64,000 bases of DNA from Lineus longissimus (GCF_910592395.1 NC_088319.1:10540001-10604000); one strand, 5' to 3'. Counted from the first letter of the stretch, positions 53,401 to 64,000 are shown. Notes: a model not told the origin generated them from the letters alone. A program made the numbers and translations.

Positions 53401-55750
53401 CTTGAAGCGTTGATTGAAAAACCTAAGATCAATTCAAATCAAATGACAAATTAACAGTGAAGAAGTCAGCTCAATGAGGTAGTATTAATTTGTCTATTAA
53501 AATCCTCACCTTTTGCCTGCTTTTTCTCCACCTTCCTCATGATCTGGACCTTATTATTGAGGATCGCCATGGAATCCTGAAAAAATGCAGAGGTTGAAAA
53601 CATGAGACAACGGATATCTGGATTTTATAGCACCTATTTGGGCCTGTTTGGTAGCAAGCAGATGAGCAGTACATGGTGAAACTCGTCATAAGGAAGAGAC
53701 GTCTTCTTAAGTGCAGCTTCCATAAGATTGCAGTTTCTAGTTTCATCGTGTTATCTTTCATCGGTCCCGGCCATTGAACGGTTCCGTCACCGGAAGAGTC
53801 ACAAGCAGAAACAAATGTAAGCGCAAATTCATTCACCTTCTTCCCACTTACTCCTATGGTTTGACTGAGTAAAATCTATCAGAGACGAATACAACAACAC
53901 GCGATGACAGAGCCCCTGACGTAATGAACTTGACCGAAAGAAATTCGGTTGCACTCTCCAAGCAGATCGAAGGATACTCTCTCTGCCAATCTTGACCTCC
54001 ATTACACCATGACGTCCCGGATGTGTCCCAGGCAGCCCCTACAAACCCGCAGAAACCTCACATATTTCCCCGGATAAAGTGATATGTGTAATTATTGTTC
54101 CGACTGTGTGTATCAGTTAATTCGGAGCTGGTCGATGAGACAAGACCACAATTGATTTTTTAAGCCTTTTAGCAGTTAAATTGTCAATGTTTGACCGCGA
54201 CGCATCAAAGAATGCGTCGAGTTGTGAAACTGAAATTCGGATATGATATACGGGTTAGTCTTGCGAGTAACTGGTGCGATTTAAACTGGTGATTGACCGC
54301 GGAAATTTTTTTATAATCGACAAATTAGATAGACTTTGATATTTCCACTCTTTTCAGCCAACTGGCAGAAAAAACTCAAAAACACGCCCCCTATTACCCA
54401 ATTAGCAAAATTCGAAATAAATTTTTTCATCAAATAATTTCTTTATATCTGTAGACTTGCCACAGCAAATATTTTTTCAATATCTCTCCAAATATGTACT
54501 TGAGAGTTAAAAACATGCACTCGTCTAATTGATAGGCCTCGACCCTCCAACCTATGAATATTCATTAGTGGTCTTGTCTCCGATCGCCATAATTCTAGCG
54601 AAGCCAGGAGGAGCGGATTGAAAATGACTGCCCGTGTTGGCAGTCTCCCAACGACGTAGGTTCACAACTGCGCAGGAGTCTTAAATGGTCGCTTACCTGG
54701 CCCCATGACATGACAATGACTGTGTACTGTCCCGGGTCAGTCTTTGGAGGAACTTCAACGTACCAGTCAAGCCGACCTAAGCTCTCAGGATCGATAATGT
54801 TCACTTTCTCCTCGAGGATTATCTTCCTGAAATAGACGACAAATCACCAATCACTAACACGCGATGTATCCCGATGGTGCCCTTTATACAAAGTATCCTA
54901 GGGATGCACTTGTAGTAGAAATATGATGTAACTATGTCACCCTGGAGAATCAGCACCACATTGCTCGAGGAGATGTCTCGGTTCGAGCACGGACACTAGA
55001 ATGCAATGTAGTCTACAATGTAGTCGTGTGTCTACAATGAAGTCTAGTGTACACTGTAGTCTAGTGTCCGTGGTTTGAGGTCATCACCCTTTCCCACAGA
55101 AAATTTTTGCAGCAAAGCTAAAAAGTTGTTACATTGGGTGATCCTAAAGAAACAGCAGGGAACTCAAGCGTTGCAGATTTGAAGCAACTGCTATCAGCCA
55201 ATGAAAGTGAGAACCCTTAAGAGTAGCCTATCCATGTATGTGTGAATATCGTAGTCAAGTATTCTTGCACTCAAAAAAGAAGAGTGCATTTTTTGTTCTC
55301 GCAACTTCTCGCGTTTGAATTACATTACAGTTCTTAAAACACGTTTATCTTCTGCGGTTTTTATTGGAACACTAGATAAAAAAAATTTCGAACCATCAAA
55401 TCATGATTTTGACGCACAAATATACATTTTCTGTGGGTTAGCGAGATGGCCCGGAAACAGGGATGACATTTCCGGGAAATCCTACCTCGAACCGAGGCAT
55501 GTCCTCGATAAATTTGGTGCTGATTTTTGAGGGTGTACCTTCCTTCTCCTTGCACTGAGATGACCCATTTGTCGACCTTAGTGCCTCCTTCACACCGCCA
55601 TGACACTAGGAACACGTGATCCTCTGACGTCGTCAACCAAACAGTCTCCTCATCTGGTGTGACGATCTCGCACTTGTACATCCTGTTGTCTGCTGCCACG
55701 TGTGACGTCACGAGAAACGCTACGAATGCAGAGAGGAACGTTTTCATCAT
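49952..55750 (-). CDS. ER-retained JmjC-fold protein, predicted catalytically inactive
   Basis: Eight exons join in phase: 55750-55539, 54826-54697, 53576-53510, 53368-53090, 52242-51977, 51417-51361, 51216-51003 and 50409-49952; 560 residues. Signal peptide (MMKTFLSAFVAFLVTSHVAA), a beta-rich N-terminal domain (YKCEIVTPDEETVWLTT...WYVEVPPKTDPGQYTVIVMS), a basic helix, then a JmjC/cupin_8 domain (residues about 170-440: EGKPFILKGMMDNW, FLQVVGERRFGLFP, LKPGEILYVPSGYW) and a C-terminal QKDEL retrieval signal. At the metal site the family's H-x-D reads R318-C-D320, followed as in JMJD6 by AW at +6/+7, and the distal WH is W419-L420. Two of three iron ligands are therefore replaced. Inference: a lumenal pseudo-hydroxylase. 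Exon 6 has a poor pyrimidine tract and is the weakest part of the model. Confidence 0.78.
51361..51417 (-). CDS. JmjC gene exon 6 (19 codons)
   Basis: Encodes CDTASRNAWWQVWFYPPGR in phase 0 between exons 5 and 7. The acceptor is GCATTAG and the donor CCGG|GTAAAT. Asp at position 2 and Ala-Trp six and seven residues later copy the spacing of the JMJD6 metal-site strand, the reason for choosing this frame. The other frames run into a stop when joined to exon 7 or break phase with exon 5. Confidence 0.6.
52283..52640. repeat. Tandem repeat of about 105 bp, 3 copies, in a JmjC intron
   Basis: The unit contains GGTTACTCAATATAATGGTG, TGATGCACCTACATTACTTC and GTGCGAAAGTACAATAAATC, with a CAACGTATATACG joint. 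Confidence 0.85.
52745..52930. repeat. Tandem repeat of about 50 bp, 4 copies, in a JmjC intron
   Basis: The unit is around ACGACTCTAAATATCCATTA followed by AAACTATCGTAATGTTGGAC. Directly beyond it is a GATGAC microsatellite (52986-53050). Confidence 0.8.
53577..54696 (-). other. JmjC gene intron 2, no extra feature
   Basis: About 1.1 kb with no further exon. The next intron (54827-55538) contains a self-complementary stretch at 54989-55070 built from GTAGTCTACAATG and CACTAGA/TCTAGTG blocks. Confidence 0.4.
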
Positions 55751-57230
55751 GGTCCGCTATCAATATGTCACTGGAATTTGAAACAGTACCGAACATTAGT
55801 GTTATATTTTGTTCCGAATGTTTGGCGTTTTTAAGCAAGTTTAGCTAGCTGACGGAATCGCTATCCATTTTGTCCATATCATGCAGAAATAGGCAGGACG
55901 ACCCAGTACAAGGCTGTAGATTTAGTGTGCGTGCGTGTGTGTGTGCATTGGAGGAGGAGGGGGGGGGGTAATATGAATATCAGGAGAAGGGTAGCCCTGA
56001 ATGACGGTTTGGGTCCCTTTTTAATCTTTGATCCTAAGATTAGGGGAAGGGGATTCACCGACGAATCGAATTCAATGCTTGTGGCCAAATCCATTCATCA
56101 AAGGAAATTATCGTTGTCGGATGCCATCTGCAATGGTCTGGCTAGTTTTTACAACTCATGCATTTTGCCCAATCGCTTTCTGGATCCTTCAGCGTAAAGA
56201 ATGGTGTGTCGTAAAAATAAGGGAAGGGGGAGACACTTGCTGGAAACGGTGAAGTCCGCCATATCTTTCAAATTGTGCACATTGACCACTTACTTGCACG
56301 GTGTCGATTTAAATGTTGCTGTACACGTGGTATGTCGTTCCCCTCAAGCAGGTGACCTTTTTCAAAGTCCTGGTAATAAATCTCAATAAACTGATACATG
56401 TAAATAGGAGTTGGCCTTGATCACTTTTTATATATTAATAACATATTTGACGATTAGCAACCCATTTACTTGCGTGACCATTGGCTATGAGACCAAAGTT
56501 GACCAATCCGATTTGTCAGTTGATCAACGAGGACATTTGCCAAGGCAGTGGTCAGTTGACCAAAATGTTAAGTCAAGAATACATACATCAAGTCAATTGA
56601 ACTGAATTGGTCAGTTGACCAATTTTGTAGTCAAGACGACATCTTTGGTCAAAGTAACCAATTTATGTTTACAATGTTAAAATACACTCCAGGTGCAGTG
56701 GACAGGCCTCATCACTCCCATGAAGATGTATGAATAGGTCGACGTAATGGGCCGCCTCGAGAGTCTAGTTTAATGTTGCTCCAACTATTGTCTGCAAGCA
56801 CGACATCATGTCAGGTGGTCGACGCCGGGAAAGTGTGCATTCCGGCATGTCACGTATAACCTCTTCTAAGGAGATCCCTGCGTCGTTTTTTTTCTATTTT
56901 CTCTTATGAATCAGAGAACTTCCAGTTTTTTCCTGCACGATCACGCATACTTTTAATCTCATGTCCTGTTCATGGCCTTTCTATATACATAAGAGTACAT
57001 CCAAAGGAGGAAGTGTGTACTCAAGTACCCAAGTCATTGCAGAAATCATGATTTCTGTTGCAAATCCGATTGGTTTGACCTTCCTGATTACGTACATGCT
57101 CTTCCACTGGAAGCTCCCTAGGCATACTCAGCTTTGCCATAACCAATCGTAGGAGTAGAACTAACGAACGACATCCCAAAAAGGCACAAAAGGTCTCCAG
57201 GTTCCAAATATCACGGTAATAAGAAAAACA
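55751..57230. other. Divergent intergenic region between JmjC and TLR genes
   Basis: The two genes are transcribed away from each other, so both promoters should be here. Seen: a GT/poly-G tract (55923-55970) and clustered palindromic TTGGTCAGTTGACCAA-type motifs (56490-56660). No coding exon is supported. Confidence 0.4.
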
Positions 57231-59807
57231 ATGCGTGTCAGTTTCAGGACGTCGCAAGCCATCCGGGTGCTTCTCATTGCTTTTGGCATCGCAGTGATCA
57301 CGGCGTCCGAAACAAGTGATGATAAGCCTAAAGTTTGCCCAAAGATCTATGGATGCTACTGTGATTTCGAGGACGGGGCTATAAGCTGTCGAAACATAAC
57401 AACCATACCAGATCTACCTTCATGGATTCATAAGACTACATTCGATGGCAGAAGGAGACAAAATATGAGTGCGACTAGATATGATATACCGCCTTCCGTC
57501 GCGTCACTCGCCTTCATTGATTACAATTACGTTGACCTCCGCCAGCTCTTCATACCTCAGTCTTCTTCGATTGTGTCAGTTAAACTGCTTAGGAGCACCC
57601 TGGTTCATCTTCGTGGGGACATTTTTCATGGTGTGCGTTCTCTTCGTGATCTTATTTTTCGAGAAAATAATTTTACTGGAATGAGCACTGAACTTTTCCG
57701 TGGACTACGACTGAAGAGGTTTGTTCTTACCGGATGTAAACCCTCTGTGGAGTATCTGGTGGAGTCAATATGTCAAATGAATACAACGATACTAAAATTT
57801 CTCGATCTAAGTGACAACGGACTGGAAACAATTCCAGACGACTTGGTTAGCTGTGTGCCAAAGATCGACTGGTTGGATTTAAGTCGGAACAACTTCTTTA
57901 AGCCTGGATGTCTCGACTCTCTTTCACGCTTAAGTCTTCGCCTTCTCCGTCTAGAAAGATGTAACATCACGAAAGCAAAAACAATGCAGTTTGTTCGTGG
58001 GAAACCTCTAACGAACTTTAATTTTCGCTATAATAATCTACAGACGGTGGACACAAAGAGAGTGCTTTGTTACCTGAACATACAGGCGATGAAAGATCTT
58101 TATGTGAGCGAGAATAATATCGGTAACATCGATGATAGTTACTTAGATTGCATCAGGAATGAGAGTAAAGTTAAAGCGTCATTATTGGAGTTACATAATG
58201 GTAACATTCGGACAATCTCAGTGAATGCCTTTCGACCATTTCAGCTCTGTGTAGGAATATCAATAAGCCTGTTATTCAATTCACTAACAAATGTATCCTT
58301 TTTGCTTGCCTTCAAAAGGGGCGTGAACACGCTTCAACTCGGACACAACCAACTTTTGCACGTTCCCTCATTCCGTCATGATGGCAAATGCATGGCTGTC
58401 TACCCCCGCCGGTTGGTGTTGTCATCCAATTACATTTCTTCTCTGAGCGCCGAAGACTTTGAGTGTCTTCCAAATCTTCAAGCGCTTGACTTATCTGTTA
58501 ACTTACTAAAAACACTCCAATCAAAGGCGCTGTACGGTCTTCACGGCCTGAAAGATTTAGAGATTTCGAGCAATCCTCTGAAAAATCTTCAATACAAATC
58601 CTTGCCACGTAACCTTCGTGCCTTGAATCTGAATCAGAACTTCCTCAGCAGACAACGGGGCCACACATTTGAGGAGTTGGGGCAATTAACAAAGCTAGAA
58701 CAACTGCTCATGACACGTGCAGGCAGTATAACACTGCCAAACAGCATGTTAGCAATTCTCAAAGTGCTTCGGATATCCGACTGGACTCACAGCGAAGACG
58801 TCATTAGAGGATTTATATCTTCCCTCAAAAATATCAGAACTCTCTCCATAACCAAATGCAAGCTACGCAAGTTCCCATACGAAGAGCTAAAAAAGTTAAA
58901 ATATTTAAAAAAACTAGACTTATCATTTAATCGCATTTCTGCTCTCGATCATAAACGGATTTGGCAAATCCCGAAATTATTCTCCTTGAAGATAGCGTCC
59001 AACAACTTTGAATGTAACTGCTCGATGTTGCCATTCTCCGAGTGGCTTCGCCAACCTCGACCAAGGTTACGATTTGTTAAGTTGTTCGACATGAAGTGTG
59101 CCGCCCCATCAAAGTACTTTAATTTTACTTTATTCAACTTCGACAAAGACTGTCGATCTTTGCTGCCCATCATTCTGCCGTCCACCCTCGGTCCTTTTGT
59201 CCTCTTGGTAGCAATTGTTGTATTTATCTCCGTCAGGTACCGGGGTTACATCCGGTACGGATTTATGCTGATCAGGGCAAGATGGCGGGGCTACGGCTCA
59301 ATCGAAGGGTGCACATTCAAGTGGGATGCGTTCGTGTCATTCAACGACGCCGACAAAGGCTGGGTCTACAAAACTCTGAAACCGAAACTCGAAGAACAGG
59401 CTGGCTTCAGGATCTGCCTCCACCACAGGGACTTTACCGTCGGGGAGTTCATCACGGACAACATTGTCAATTGCATCGACAGGAGCCGAAAAACCCTTCT
59501 GATCCTGAGCGACGACTTTGCCAAGTCTCAATGGTGCCAACTTGAGCTGAGTGTGGCGCAGCACAAGTTGTTCGACGATGATCGAGATGTTCTCATCTTG
59601 GTCAAGTTGAGTGACGTGTCCTCAGAAAACATCACCGGAACCATGAAAGTGGTAATGCGCACAAAGACTTACATCACGTGGAGCAATGACGTGACAGAGC
59701 AGGAATTGTTCTGGAAGCAGTTGATCTTGGCTTTAAAGCGCCCTCCAGGTGTGGAACTTGAGGAACTTGAAGACTGGGAAAATATTAATGCTTCGAATGA
59801 TGCCTAA
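57231..59807 (+). CDS. Toll-like receptor, single-exon
   Basis: 858 codons without introns. Signal peptide (residues 1-26, LLIAFGIAVITAS core), a cysteine-rich N-terminal cap (C36, C42, C44, C53), about 20 leucine-rich repeats (for example LDLSDNGLETIPDDLV, LNLNQNFLSRQRGHTF), one C-terminal LRR cap (CNCSML...CAAPS...DC), a transmembrane helix (about 644-670) and an intracellular TIR domain (698-835). One LRRCT next to the membrane makes it a single-cysteine-cluster TLR. TIR boxes: WDAFVSFND, box 2 RDFTVGE (733-739) and box 3 FW (827-828). The BB-loop proline of the usual RDxxPG is Val737. Known role: pattern recognition and MyD88-type signalling at the membrane; signalling competence of this variant is uncertain. 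Confidence 0.93.
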   Translation: MRVSFRTSQAIRVLLIAFGIAVITASETSDDKPKVCPKIYGCYCDFEDGAISCRNITTIPDLPSWIHKTTFDGRRRQNMSATRYDIPPSVASLAFIDYNYVDLRQLFIPQSSSIVSVKLLRSTLVHLRGDIFHGVRSLRDLIFRENNFTGMSTELFRGLRLKRFVLTGCKPSVEYLVESICQMNTTILKFLDLSDNGLETIPDDLVSCVPKIDWLDLSRNNFFKPGCLDSLSRLSLRLLRLERCNITKAKTMQFVRGKPLTNFNFRYNNLQTVDTKRVLCYLNIQAMKDLYVSENNIGNIDDSYLDCIRNESKVKASLLELHNGNIRTISVNAFRPFQLCVGISISLLFNSLTNVSFLLAFKRGVNTLQLGHNQLLHVPSFRHDGKCMAVYPRRLVLSSNYISSLSAEDFECLPNLQALDLSVNLLKTLQSKALYGLHGLKDLEISSNPLKNLQYKSLPRNLRALNLNQNFLSRQRGHTFEELGQLTKLEQLLMTRAGSITLPNSMLAILKVLRISDWTHSEDVIRGFISSLKNIRTLSITKCKLRKFPYEELKKLKYLKKLDLSFNRISALDHKRIWQIPKLFSLKIASNNFECNCSMLPFSEWLRQPRPRLRFVKLFDMKCAAPSKYFNFTLFNFDKDCRSLLPIILPSTLGPFVLLVAIVVFISVRYRGYIRYGFMLIRARWRGYGSIEGCTFKWDAFVSFNDADKGWVYKTLKPKLEEQAGFRICLHHRDFTVGEFITDNIVNCIDRSRKTLLILSDDFAKSQWCQLELSVAQHKLFDDDRDVLILVKLSDVSSENITGTMKVVMRTKTYITWSNDVTEQELFWKQLILALKRPPGVELEELEDWENINASNDA

Positions 59808-60060
59808 GCAAATCACTGTGCTTTCGTGGGCGCGGTCGAGCCCCGGGTGTCGAATGTTCCGATCTTGGCGAAGCGTTAGCTTTGAAAGCGTAATTTTAAA
59901 CATTTTGCCCGGTGATATACATCGCTTGGCCAATATCAGTTATATATCCACATATAATCTATTTTCATGTAAATATGTAATATTCACATAGTTTAGTCGT
60001 GCATGGTGCGAAAGTGAGAAGGTGCTTTATTTCGTTGAAACAAGTATAGAGCAGAAAACA
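59808..60060. other. Probable TLR 3' UTR
   Basis: AT-rich sequence after the TLR stop. No canonical AATAAA is obvious before the repeat array. Confidence 0.35.
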
Positions 60061-60069
60061 TCATTTTAG

Positions 60070-60545
60070 TGGACAAAATTCCAGAGAAGCAGTTCAGAGT
60101 GGAAATCGACATTCCTGGGAATCGTTTTGGCCATTTAGAGCAGAAATAGATATTTCAGAGTAGAAATAGACATTCAAAACGTCGTTATGGTGATTTTGAC
60201 CAGAAATAGACATTCAATGCGTCATTATGGCCATTTAGAGCAGTAATAGACATTTCAGAGTAGAAATAGACATTCAAGGCCATATTATGGTGATTTTGAG
60301 CAGAAATAGACATTTAAGGCCTCATTATGGCCATTTAGAGCAGAAATAGACATTTAGGAGTAGAAATAGACATTCAAGGCGTCATTGTGGCCATTTGGGG
60401 CAGAAATAGACATTTCAGTAAAATATAGACATTTTAGGGCATCATTATGGCCATTTGTAACAGAAATAGACATCTCAGAATAGAAATAGACATTCCATGA
60501 TATCATTATAGCCATTAGTTCATAACAGGATATCATTAGAATGGG
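60070..60545. repeat. Minisatellite of AGCAGAAATAGACATTTCAG units
   Basis: Alternating copies of GAGCAGAAATAGACATTTCA and GAGTAGAAATAGACATTCAA with GCGTCATTATGGCCATTTA spacers make an irregular higher unit of about 60 bp, roughly 8 copies. Open frames on the minus strand through it are repeat artefacts. Confidence 0.88.
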
Positions 60546-60549
60546 CCAG

Positions 60550-61938
60550 AAATAAACTTCCTGAGTACACTTTATCAAGAATTTGAAAAATAACAGTGAT
60601 CAAATTTGTCGCCGTTAGGTGATTCTTCACTTTCGGTTGCAAGGCTAGCACAAGGTCGTGGGAAAGTTTCAGGAGAATAGCAATGGAGAGGTTCAGATTT
60701 TCATGCAAGAACGAGGTGATATTTTTCACTAGTGGCGACATCATGGATCTATAGCACGTGTAGAGAACTCCGTGAAGTTGATTGCTTATTTATTCTTGGT
60801 GTTAGGCATGCCAGACATTAAAGACAACGACACTGTTTCATTGTACTTCTGACAACAGGCAACGCGATATCGGTCGACAAAATGCCACCTATCGTTCTGG
60901 TTCTCAGATCGAAATCGGAACCTCTCTAATTTGACTCATTGAACATTCAAAATCGTAGAGTATGACATGTACAATCCGTTTTCATTCGTTGATTATTCAA
61001 TATTGGCCAGCCTATTTAAAAAAATTGAGATGGTGTTGAATGTACTGTCAAACGCGTCCAATGCTTCTCGACACATGTAGATTATCCAGATAAGAATAAT
61101 TAATAAAAACATTTTTTACGGAATTCCCCAACCGGAAGTTGACGCTTTATTATTAATCACGGAAGCCGGACACAGTGCATGTAGATAAGCACGACGTCAT
61201 GTCGTCTCACCATCTGACATGTCTGACGGAAAAAATAAAATCGAGTATTTAAAAAGTGCCATGCTAAATTGCAAAATATTCGACAGTGCAAAACACTGGT
61301 ATCCTCTTCCTTGCTTTCCAGTTGCCTCCTACCGTTATTGGTTTTGGCCAATATTTGAGCTCCACCCGAGCGGTTTGTGAGACACTCAATACCGACAGTG
61401 AGGTATCAATTTCTATTCTAAAACATCTCAAATTAGATATAGAATGATGTGGTTTTAAGTGCATTTGAAATTCTTCCACATTTTGCACCAAACCAAGCGT
61501 TTATGGTTGTCTCACCCAAACCTCTGTGGTGAAAACGAGACTATATACATTATTCAGTATGAAAAAGAAATATTCTCACTCGGGTGTTTTAGAATAAACT
61601 ATTATATGTTCAGCTTACTGGGTTATCTTTTAACATCTTTTTAGAAGCTGAAGTGCTTGAGTCGAAATAGAAGGTTCAAGCTGGAGGGTGGAAAATGCAT
61701 GGGACGATCATCCAACTTTGGGCTAAGGTCACCCTATCTTATGGTAGGAAAGAGTGAACGACGTACACAGTGTGTAAATATATATGTTCTTTATCGACTA
61801 CTTTTTTGACGTTTCGCCGATTCCTCGGAAAATAAATCATATAGAAGATGATTTACTAGTAAATGCATTACCACAAGACCTGATGATGCGACGGATGTTC
61901 GTACTTCGTCGTTCGTACGGTATGCGAAACATGCCTAA
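60550..61938. other. No supported gene
   Basis: Short open frames only (up to 75 codons) without domains. The stretch ends at the Tc1-like transposon. Confidence 0.4.
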
Positions 61939-61940
61939 TA

Positions 61941-63606
61941 CACTGTTGGGCAAAATGGTTGTCACCCCTATAGAAAATTGTGAGTTTCAGGTTTATATCC
62001 ATATTTCTCCACAATCAAGGTCAGGTTTCTTTCATTCTTAGATTGAAATTGACATGAGTGACCTAATTCAATTTCGTCACAGGGTATGGCAGTCGTGTGA
62101 TGTAATAAGACACTATAAAAGGAGTGTTTCTGCTGACCATGTCCTTTCGGTCCTATGCCTAGTCCACAGCCGACTAGGTGTTCGTGCATTCTCCTGGTTA
62201 ACCAACGCAATCCTATTGGATTTTCTTGACCAGCCAATGCAGAATTGTCATGCCCGGCCCATACAGCCAACTTAAGCGATTTGAGGCCATTGGAAGGTGG
62301 CGCAGCGGGCAAGGTCCTGGCGCCATCGCCGAAGTGATGGGACTTTCGAAAGGACGTGCAAAGGTGGATTTCGAAGTGGCGACAGGACGGTAATGTTAAC
62401 GTAGGGAGATCTACTGGTCGTCCTCGCATCTCTAGTGAAAGAGACGACCGTCATCTCTTGCGTCGTTGCCGTGCAGATCTTAAGAAAACGACGACACAGC
62501 TGCGCAATGACTGGCACAACCTGGATAATGCTGACGCTAGTCGGACAACGGTAAACCGTAGGCTGATTGCTGCCGGGTAGCATGCAAGAAGGCAGGTAGT
62601 CTGTCCAAAATTGACAGATGCGGCAAAACGTCGACGGCTTCTGTGGGCGAGAGCGCATGCTGACGTGCCGGACGAAATGTGGCGCCACATCGTCTTTGGT
62701 GACGAGTCCCGTTTCTTGCTGTTCCGTGTTGATGGCAGGGTCAGAGTTCGTCGATTACCAGGCGAGCAGCTTCGGGAAGACTGTGTAGGCCTGCGTGTTC
62801 CATTTGGAGGTGGTTCAGTCCATATCTGGGGCGCCAGTCATTATCATGGAAAAACTGCAGTCCGCGTCCCAGAGCAAAATGTAAACGGTCTCCTCTACTT
62901 GGAGATCCTCCGTGATCACGTGCTGCAAGAAGCAAGAGCCCACTTCGGCAACAACTGGACACTAGCAGACGACAACGCCAGACCCCACAGAGCAGCAATA
63001 GTGAACGATTTCTTGCACGAACAAGACGTCAACCGTCTGGACTGGCCTCCTCACAGCTCGGATATGAACCCCATAGAGCACCTGTGGGACCATATCCGCA
63101 GAGAACTCGAAAATTTGGACCCTCAGCCTCAGAACCTTGCCGACCTTGGTGATGCAATTGTCCGTATTTGGGGCGAAATCCCCCAACGAAGGATACAAAG
63201 CCTCGTTACAAGCATGTCCCGACGAATTGCAGCGCTCATTGCTGCCCGTGGGGGCAATACACGATATTAGGTATGCAAGCAGTGAGAAATTACCCAATTG
63301 TGCAATTCCTATCAATTTTGACAATCAAATCTGGTCAGATGGAGGGAACAGAGTGAAACAATGACAAATATGTTTTTCATAGTATAGGTCCCTGATGAGC
63401 CTCCGTAGATAAAATGTCAATTAATAAGCAATTGATGGCAAACATGTGCAAGTTTGTGGTCCAAAAACACCCGCTAATACCATGTGTGTACAACTGCAAA
63501 GTTTCCACTCATTAATGTTTACGCATTACCATATCAAAATAAATTAAAAATGTATATGGAATCATATCTGCCATCGCAGGGGTGACAACCATTTTGCCCA
63601 ACAGTT
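61941..63606 (+). mobile_element. Tc1/mariner-superfamily transposon, complete with TIRs
   Basis: The left end ACTGTTGGGCAAAATGGTTG continues GTCACCCC, and the right end (63578-63605) is its inverse complement, giving perfect repeats of about 27 bp. TA lies outside both ends (61939-61940 and 63607-63608), the target duplication of Tc1/mariner elements. About 1.67 kb, with one interrupted transposase gene on the plus strand. Confidence 0.9.
62272..63270 (+). pseudogene. Tc1-like transposase, inactivated
   Basis: The N-terminal DNA-binding part is readable in two frames: LKRFEAIGRWRSGQGPGAIA, then after a frameshift near 62350 WRQDGNVNVGRSTGRPRISS, with GRPR as the AT-hook-like linker of Tc1 proteins. 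A TAG stop at 62578-62580 interrupts the frame. From 62611 a 219-codon open frame carries the catalytic core: GDES (first Asp), TLADDNARPHRA (second Asp) and SSDMNPIEHLWD (Glu of a DD34E triad), ending at 63270. The frameshift and stop make it non-functional; the catalytic residues are intact. Confidence 0.85.
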
Positions 63607-63609
63607 TAT

Positions 63610-64000
63610 CAACGATACAAAATATGGGGCCTCGATCTTTTCTATAGTCCAAACCATGCAACTCTGCCTTCAAAAGCATGATTCTACTCTCAGGGTTTCC
63701 GCTGGGTTTTCCGCCGCGGAGAACTACTCACAGCCCTAGCGAGTATTTGCTTATTCACGATATATACCCGCTATAGCGCAGTTGGTAGGAGGCGCAAAGA
63801 TCATTAATTGATGCAAACCAAACGTTAGCATGAAACACTGAATTGCATAAAAACCGCTGGAGCCAAGTGAAGTTTTGCCCCTGCGGTGTCCAAAGCGGCA
63901 AACTACTCCAGTTGAATCTGCTCAGCACTTGGGCAACTTTTCCCCCAAAGGTCGTGCGTTGGACATTGGTCTGAATTGAATTCATCAAAGGAAATAAAGA
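63610..64000. other. No supported feature at the window end
   Basis: GCTATAGCGCAGTTGGTAGG at about 63770 resembles a Pol III A box, but no B box or cloverleaf follows. No gene can be supported. Confidence 0.4.

Noticed and set aside
63765-63830. A tRNA gene at GCTATAGCGCAGTTGGTAGG
   Set aside because: The A box is good, but no anticodon stem, T arm or acceptor pairing follows.

Overview
This window is nuclear DNA from an animal. Protein-coding exons are short, separated by introns with GT/AG ends, and the families are metazoan: a Kv channel, a Toll-like receptor, a POM121 nucleoporin and an ER-retained JmjC protein. The density of MITEs, minisatellites, a Tc1 element and an RT fragment, an intronless TLR and a divergent Shaw-like channel suggest an invertebrate, probably a lophotrochozoan or a cephalochordate. 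I cannot name the species. Six host genes can be supported. I joined their exons by hand, and intron phases agree at every junction listed. LAYOUT: 1-8.9 kb is non-genic and repeat-rich: hairpin clusters, an 81-bp satellite, MITE fragments and a hairpin-rich transposon inserted into a MITE. At 8.9-9.7 kb (minus) is a one-exon gene for a putatively myristoylated, basic protein of unknown function, with palindromic CRE motifs just upstream. 9.9-18.4 kb has no recognisable gene apart from a PIF/Harbinger remnant and duplicated repeats. 18.8-24.1 kb (plus) carries the last four coding exons of a Shaw/Kv3-like potassium channel. 24.1-28.9 kb is repeats. 29.0-40.1 kb (minus) is an 11-exon POM121 gene (1263 codons) whose introns hold a non-LTR retrotransposon fragment, a tRNA-derived SINE and several MITEs. 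40.1-43.6 kb holds a 70-bp tandem repeat and a 0.94-kb hairpin element. 43.8-49.7 kb (plus) is a 7-exon gene for a 1282-residue coiled-coil protein with a Pro/His/Arg-rich tail. 50.0-55.8 kb (minus) is an 8-exon gene for a 560-residue secretory-pathway JmjC-fold protein ending in KDEL; its 3' end converges on the coiled-coil gene with about 210 bp between stop codons. 57.2-59.8 kb (plus) is a single-exon Toll-like receptor. 61.9-63.6 kb is a complete but inactivated Tc1-like transposon with TA target duplication. HOW THE GENES RELATE: they look like unrelated single-copy neighbours, not a functional cluster. The most notable items are the JmjC protein with two of three metal-ligand positions substituted, a POM121 orthologue with its C-terminal signature outside an obviously vertebrate context, a TLR with an altered BB loop, a Kv channel with an unusual voltage sensor and S6, and long hairpin transposons sharing TGGCAAGCC-like termini.
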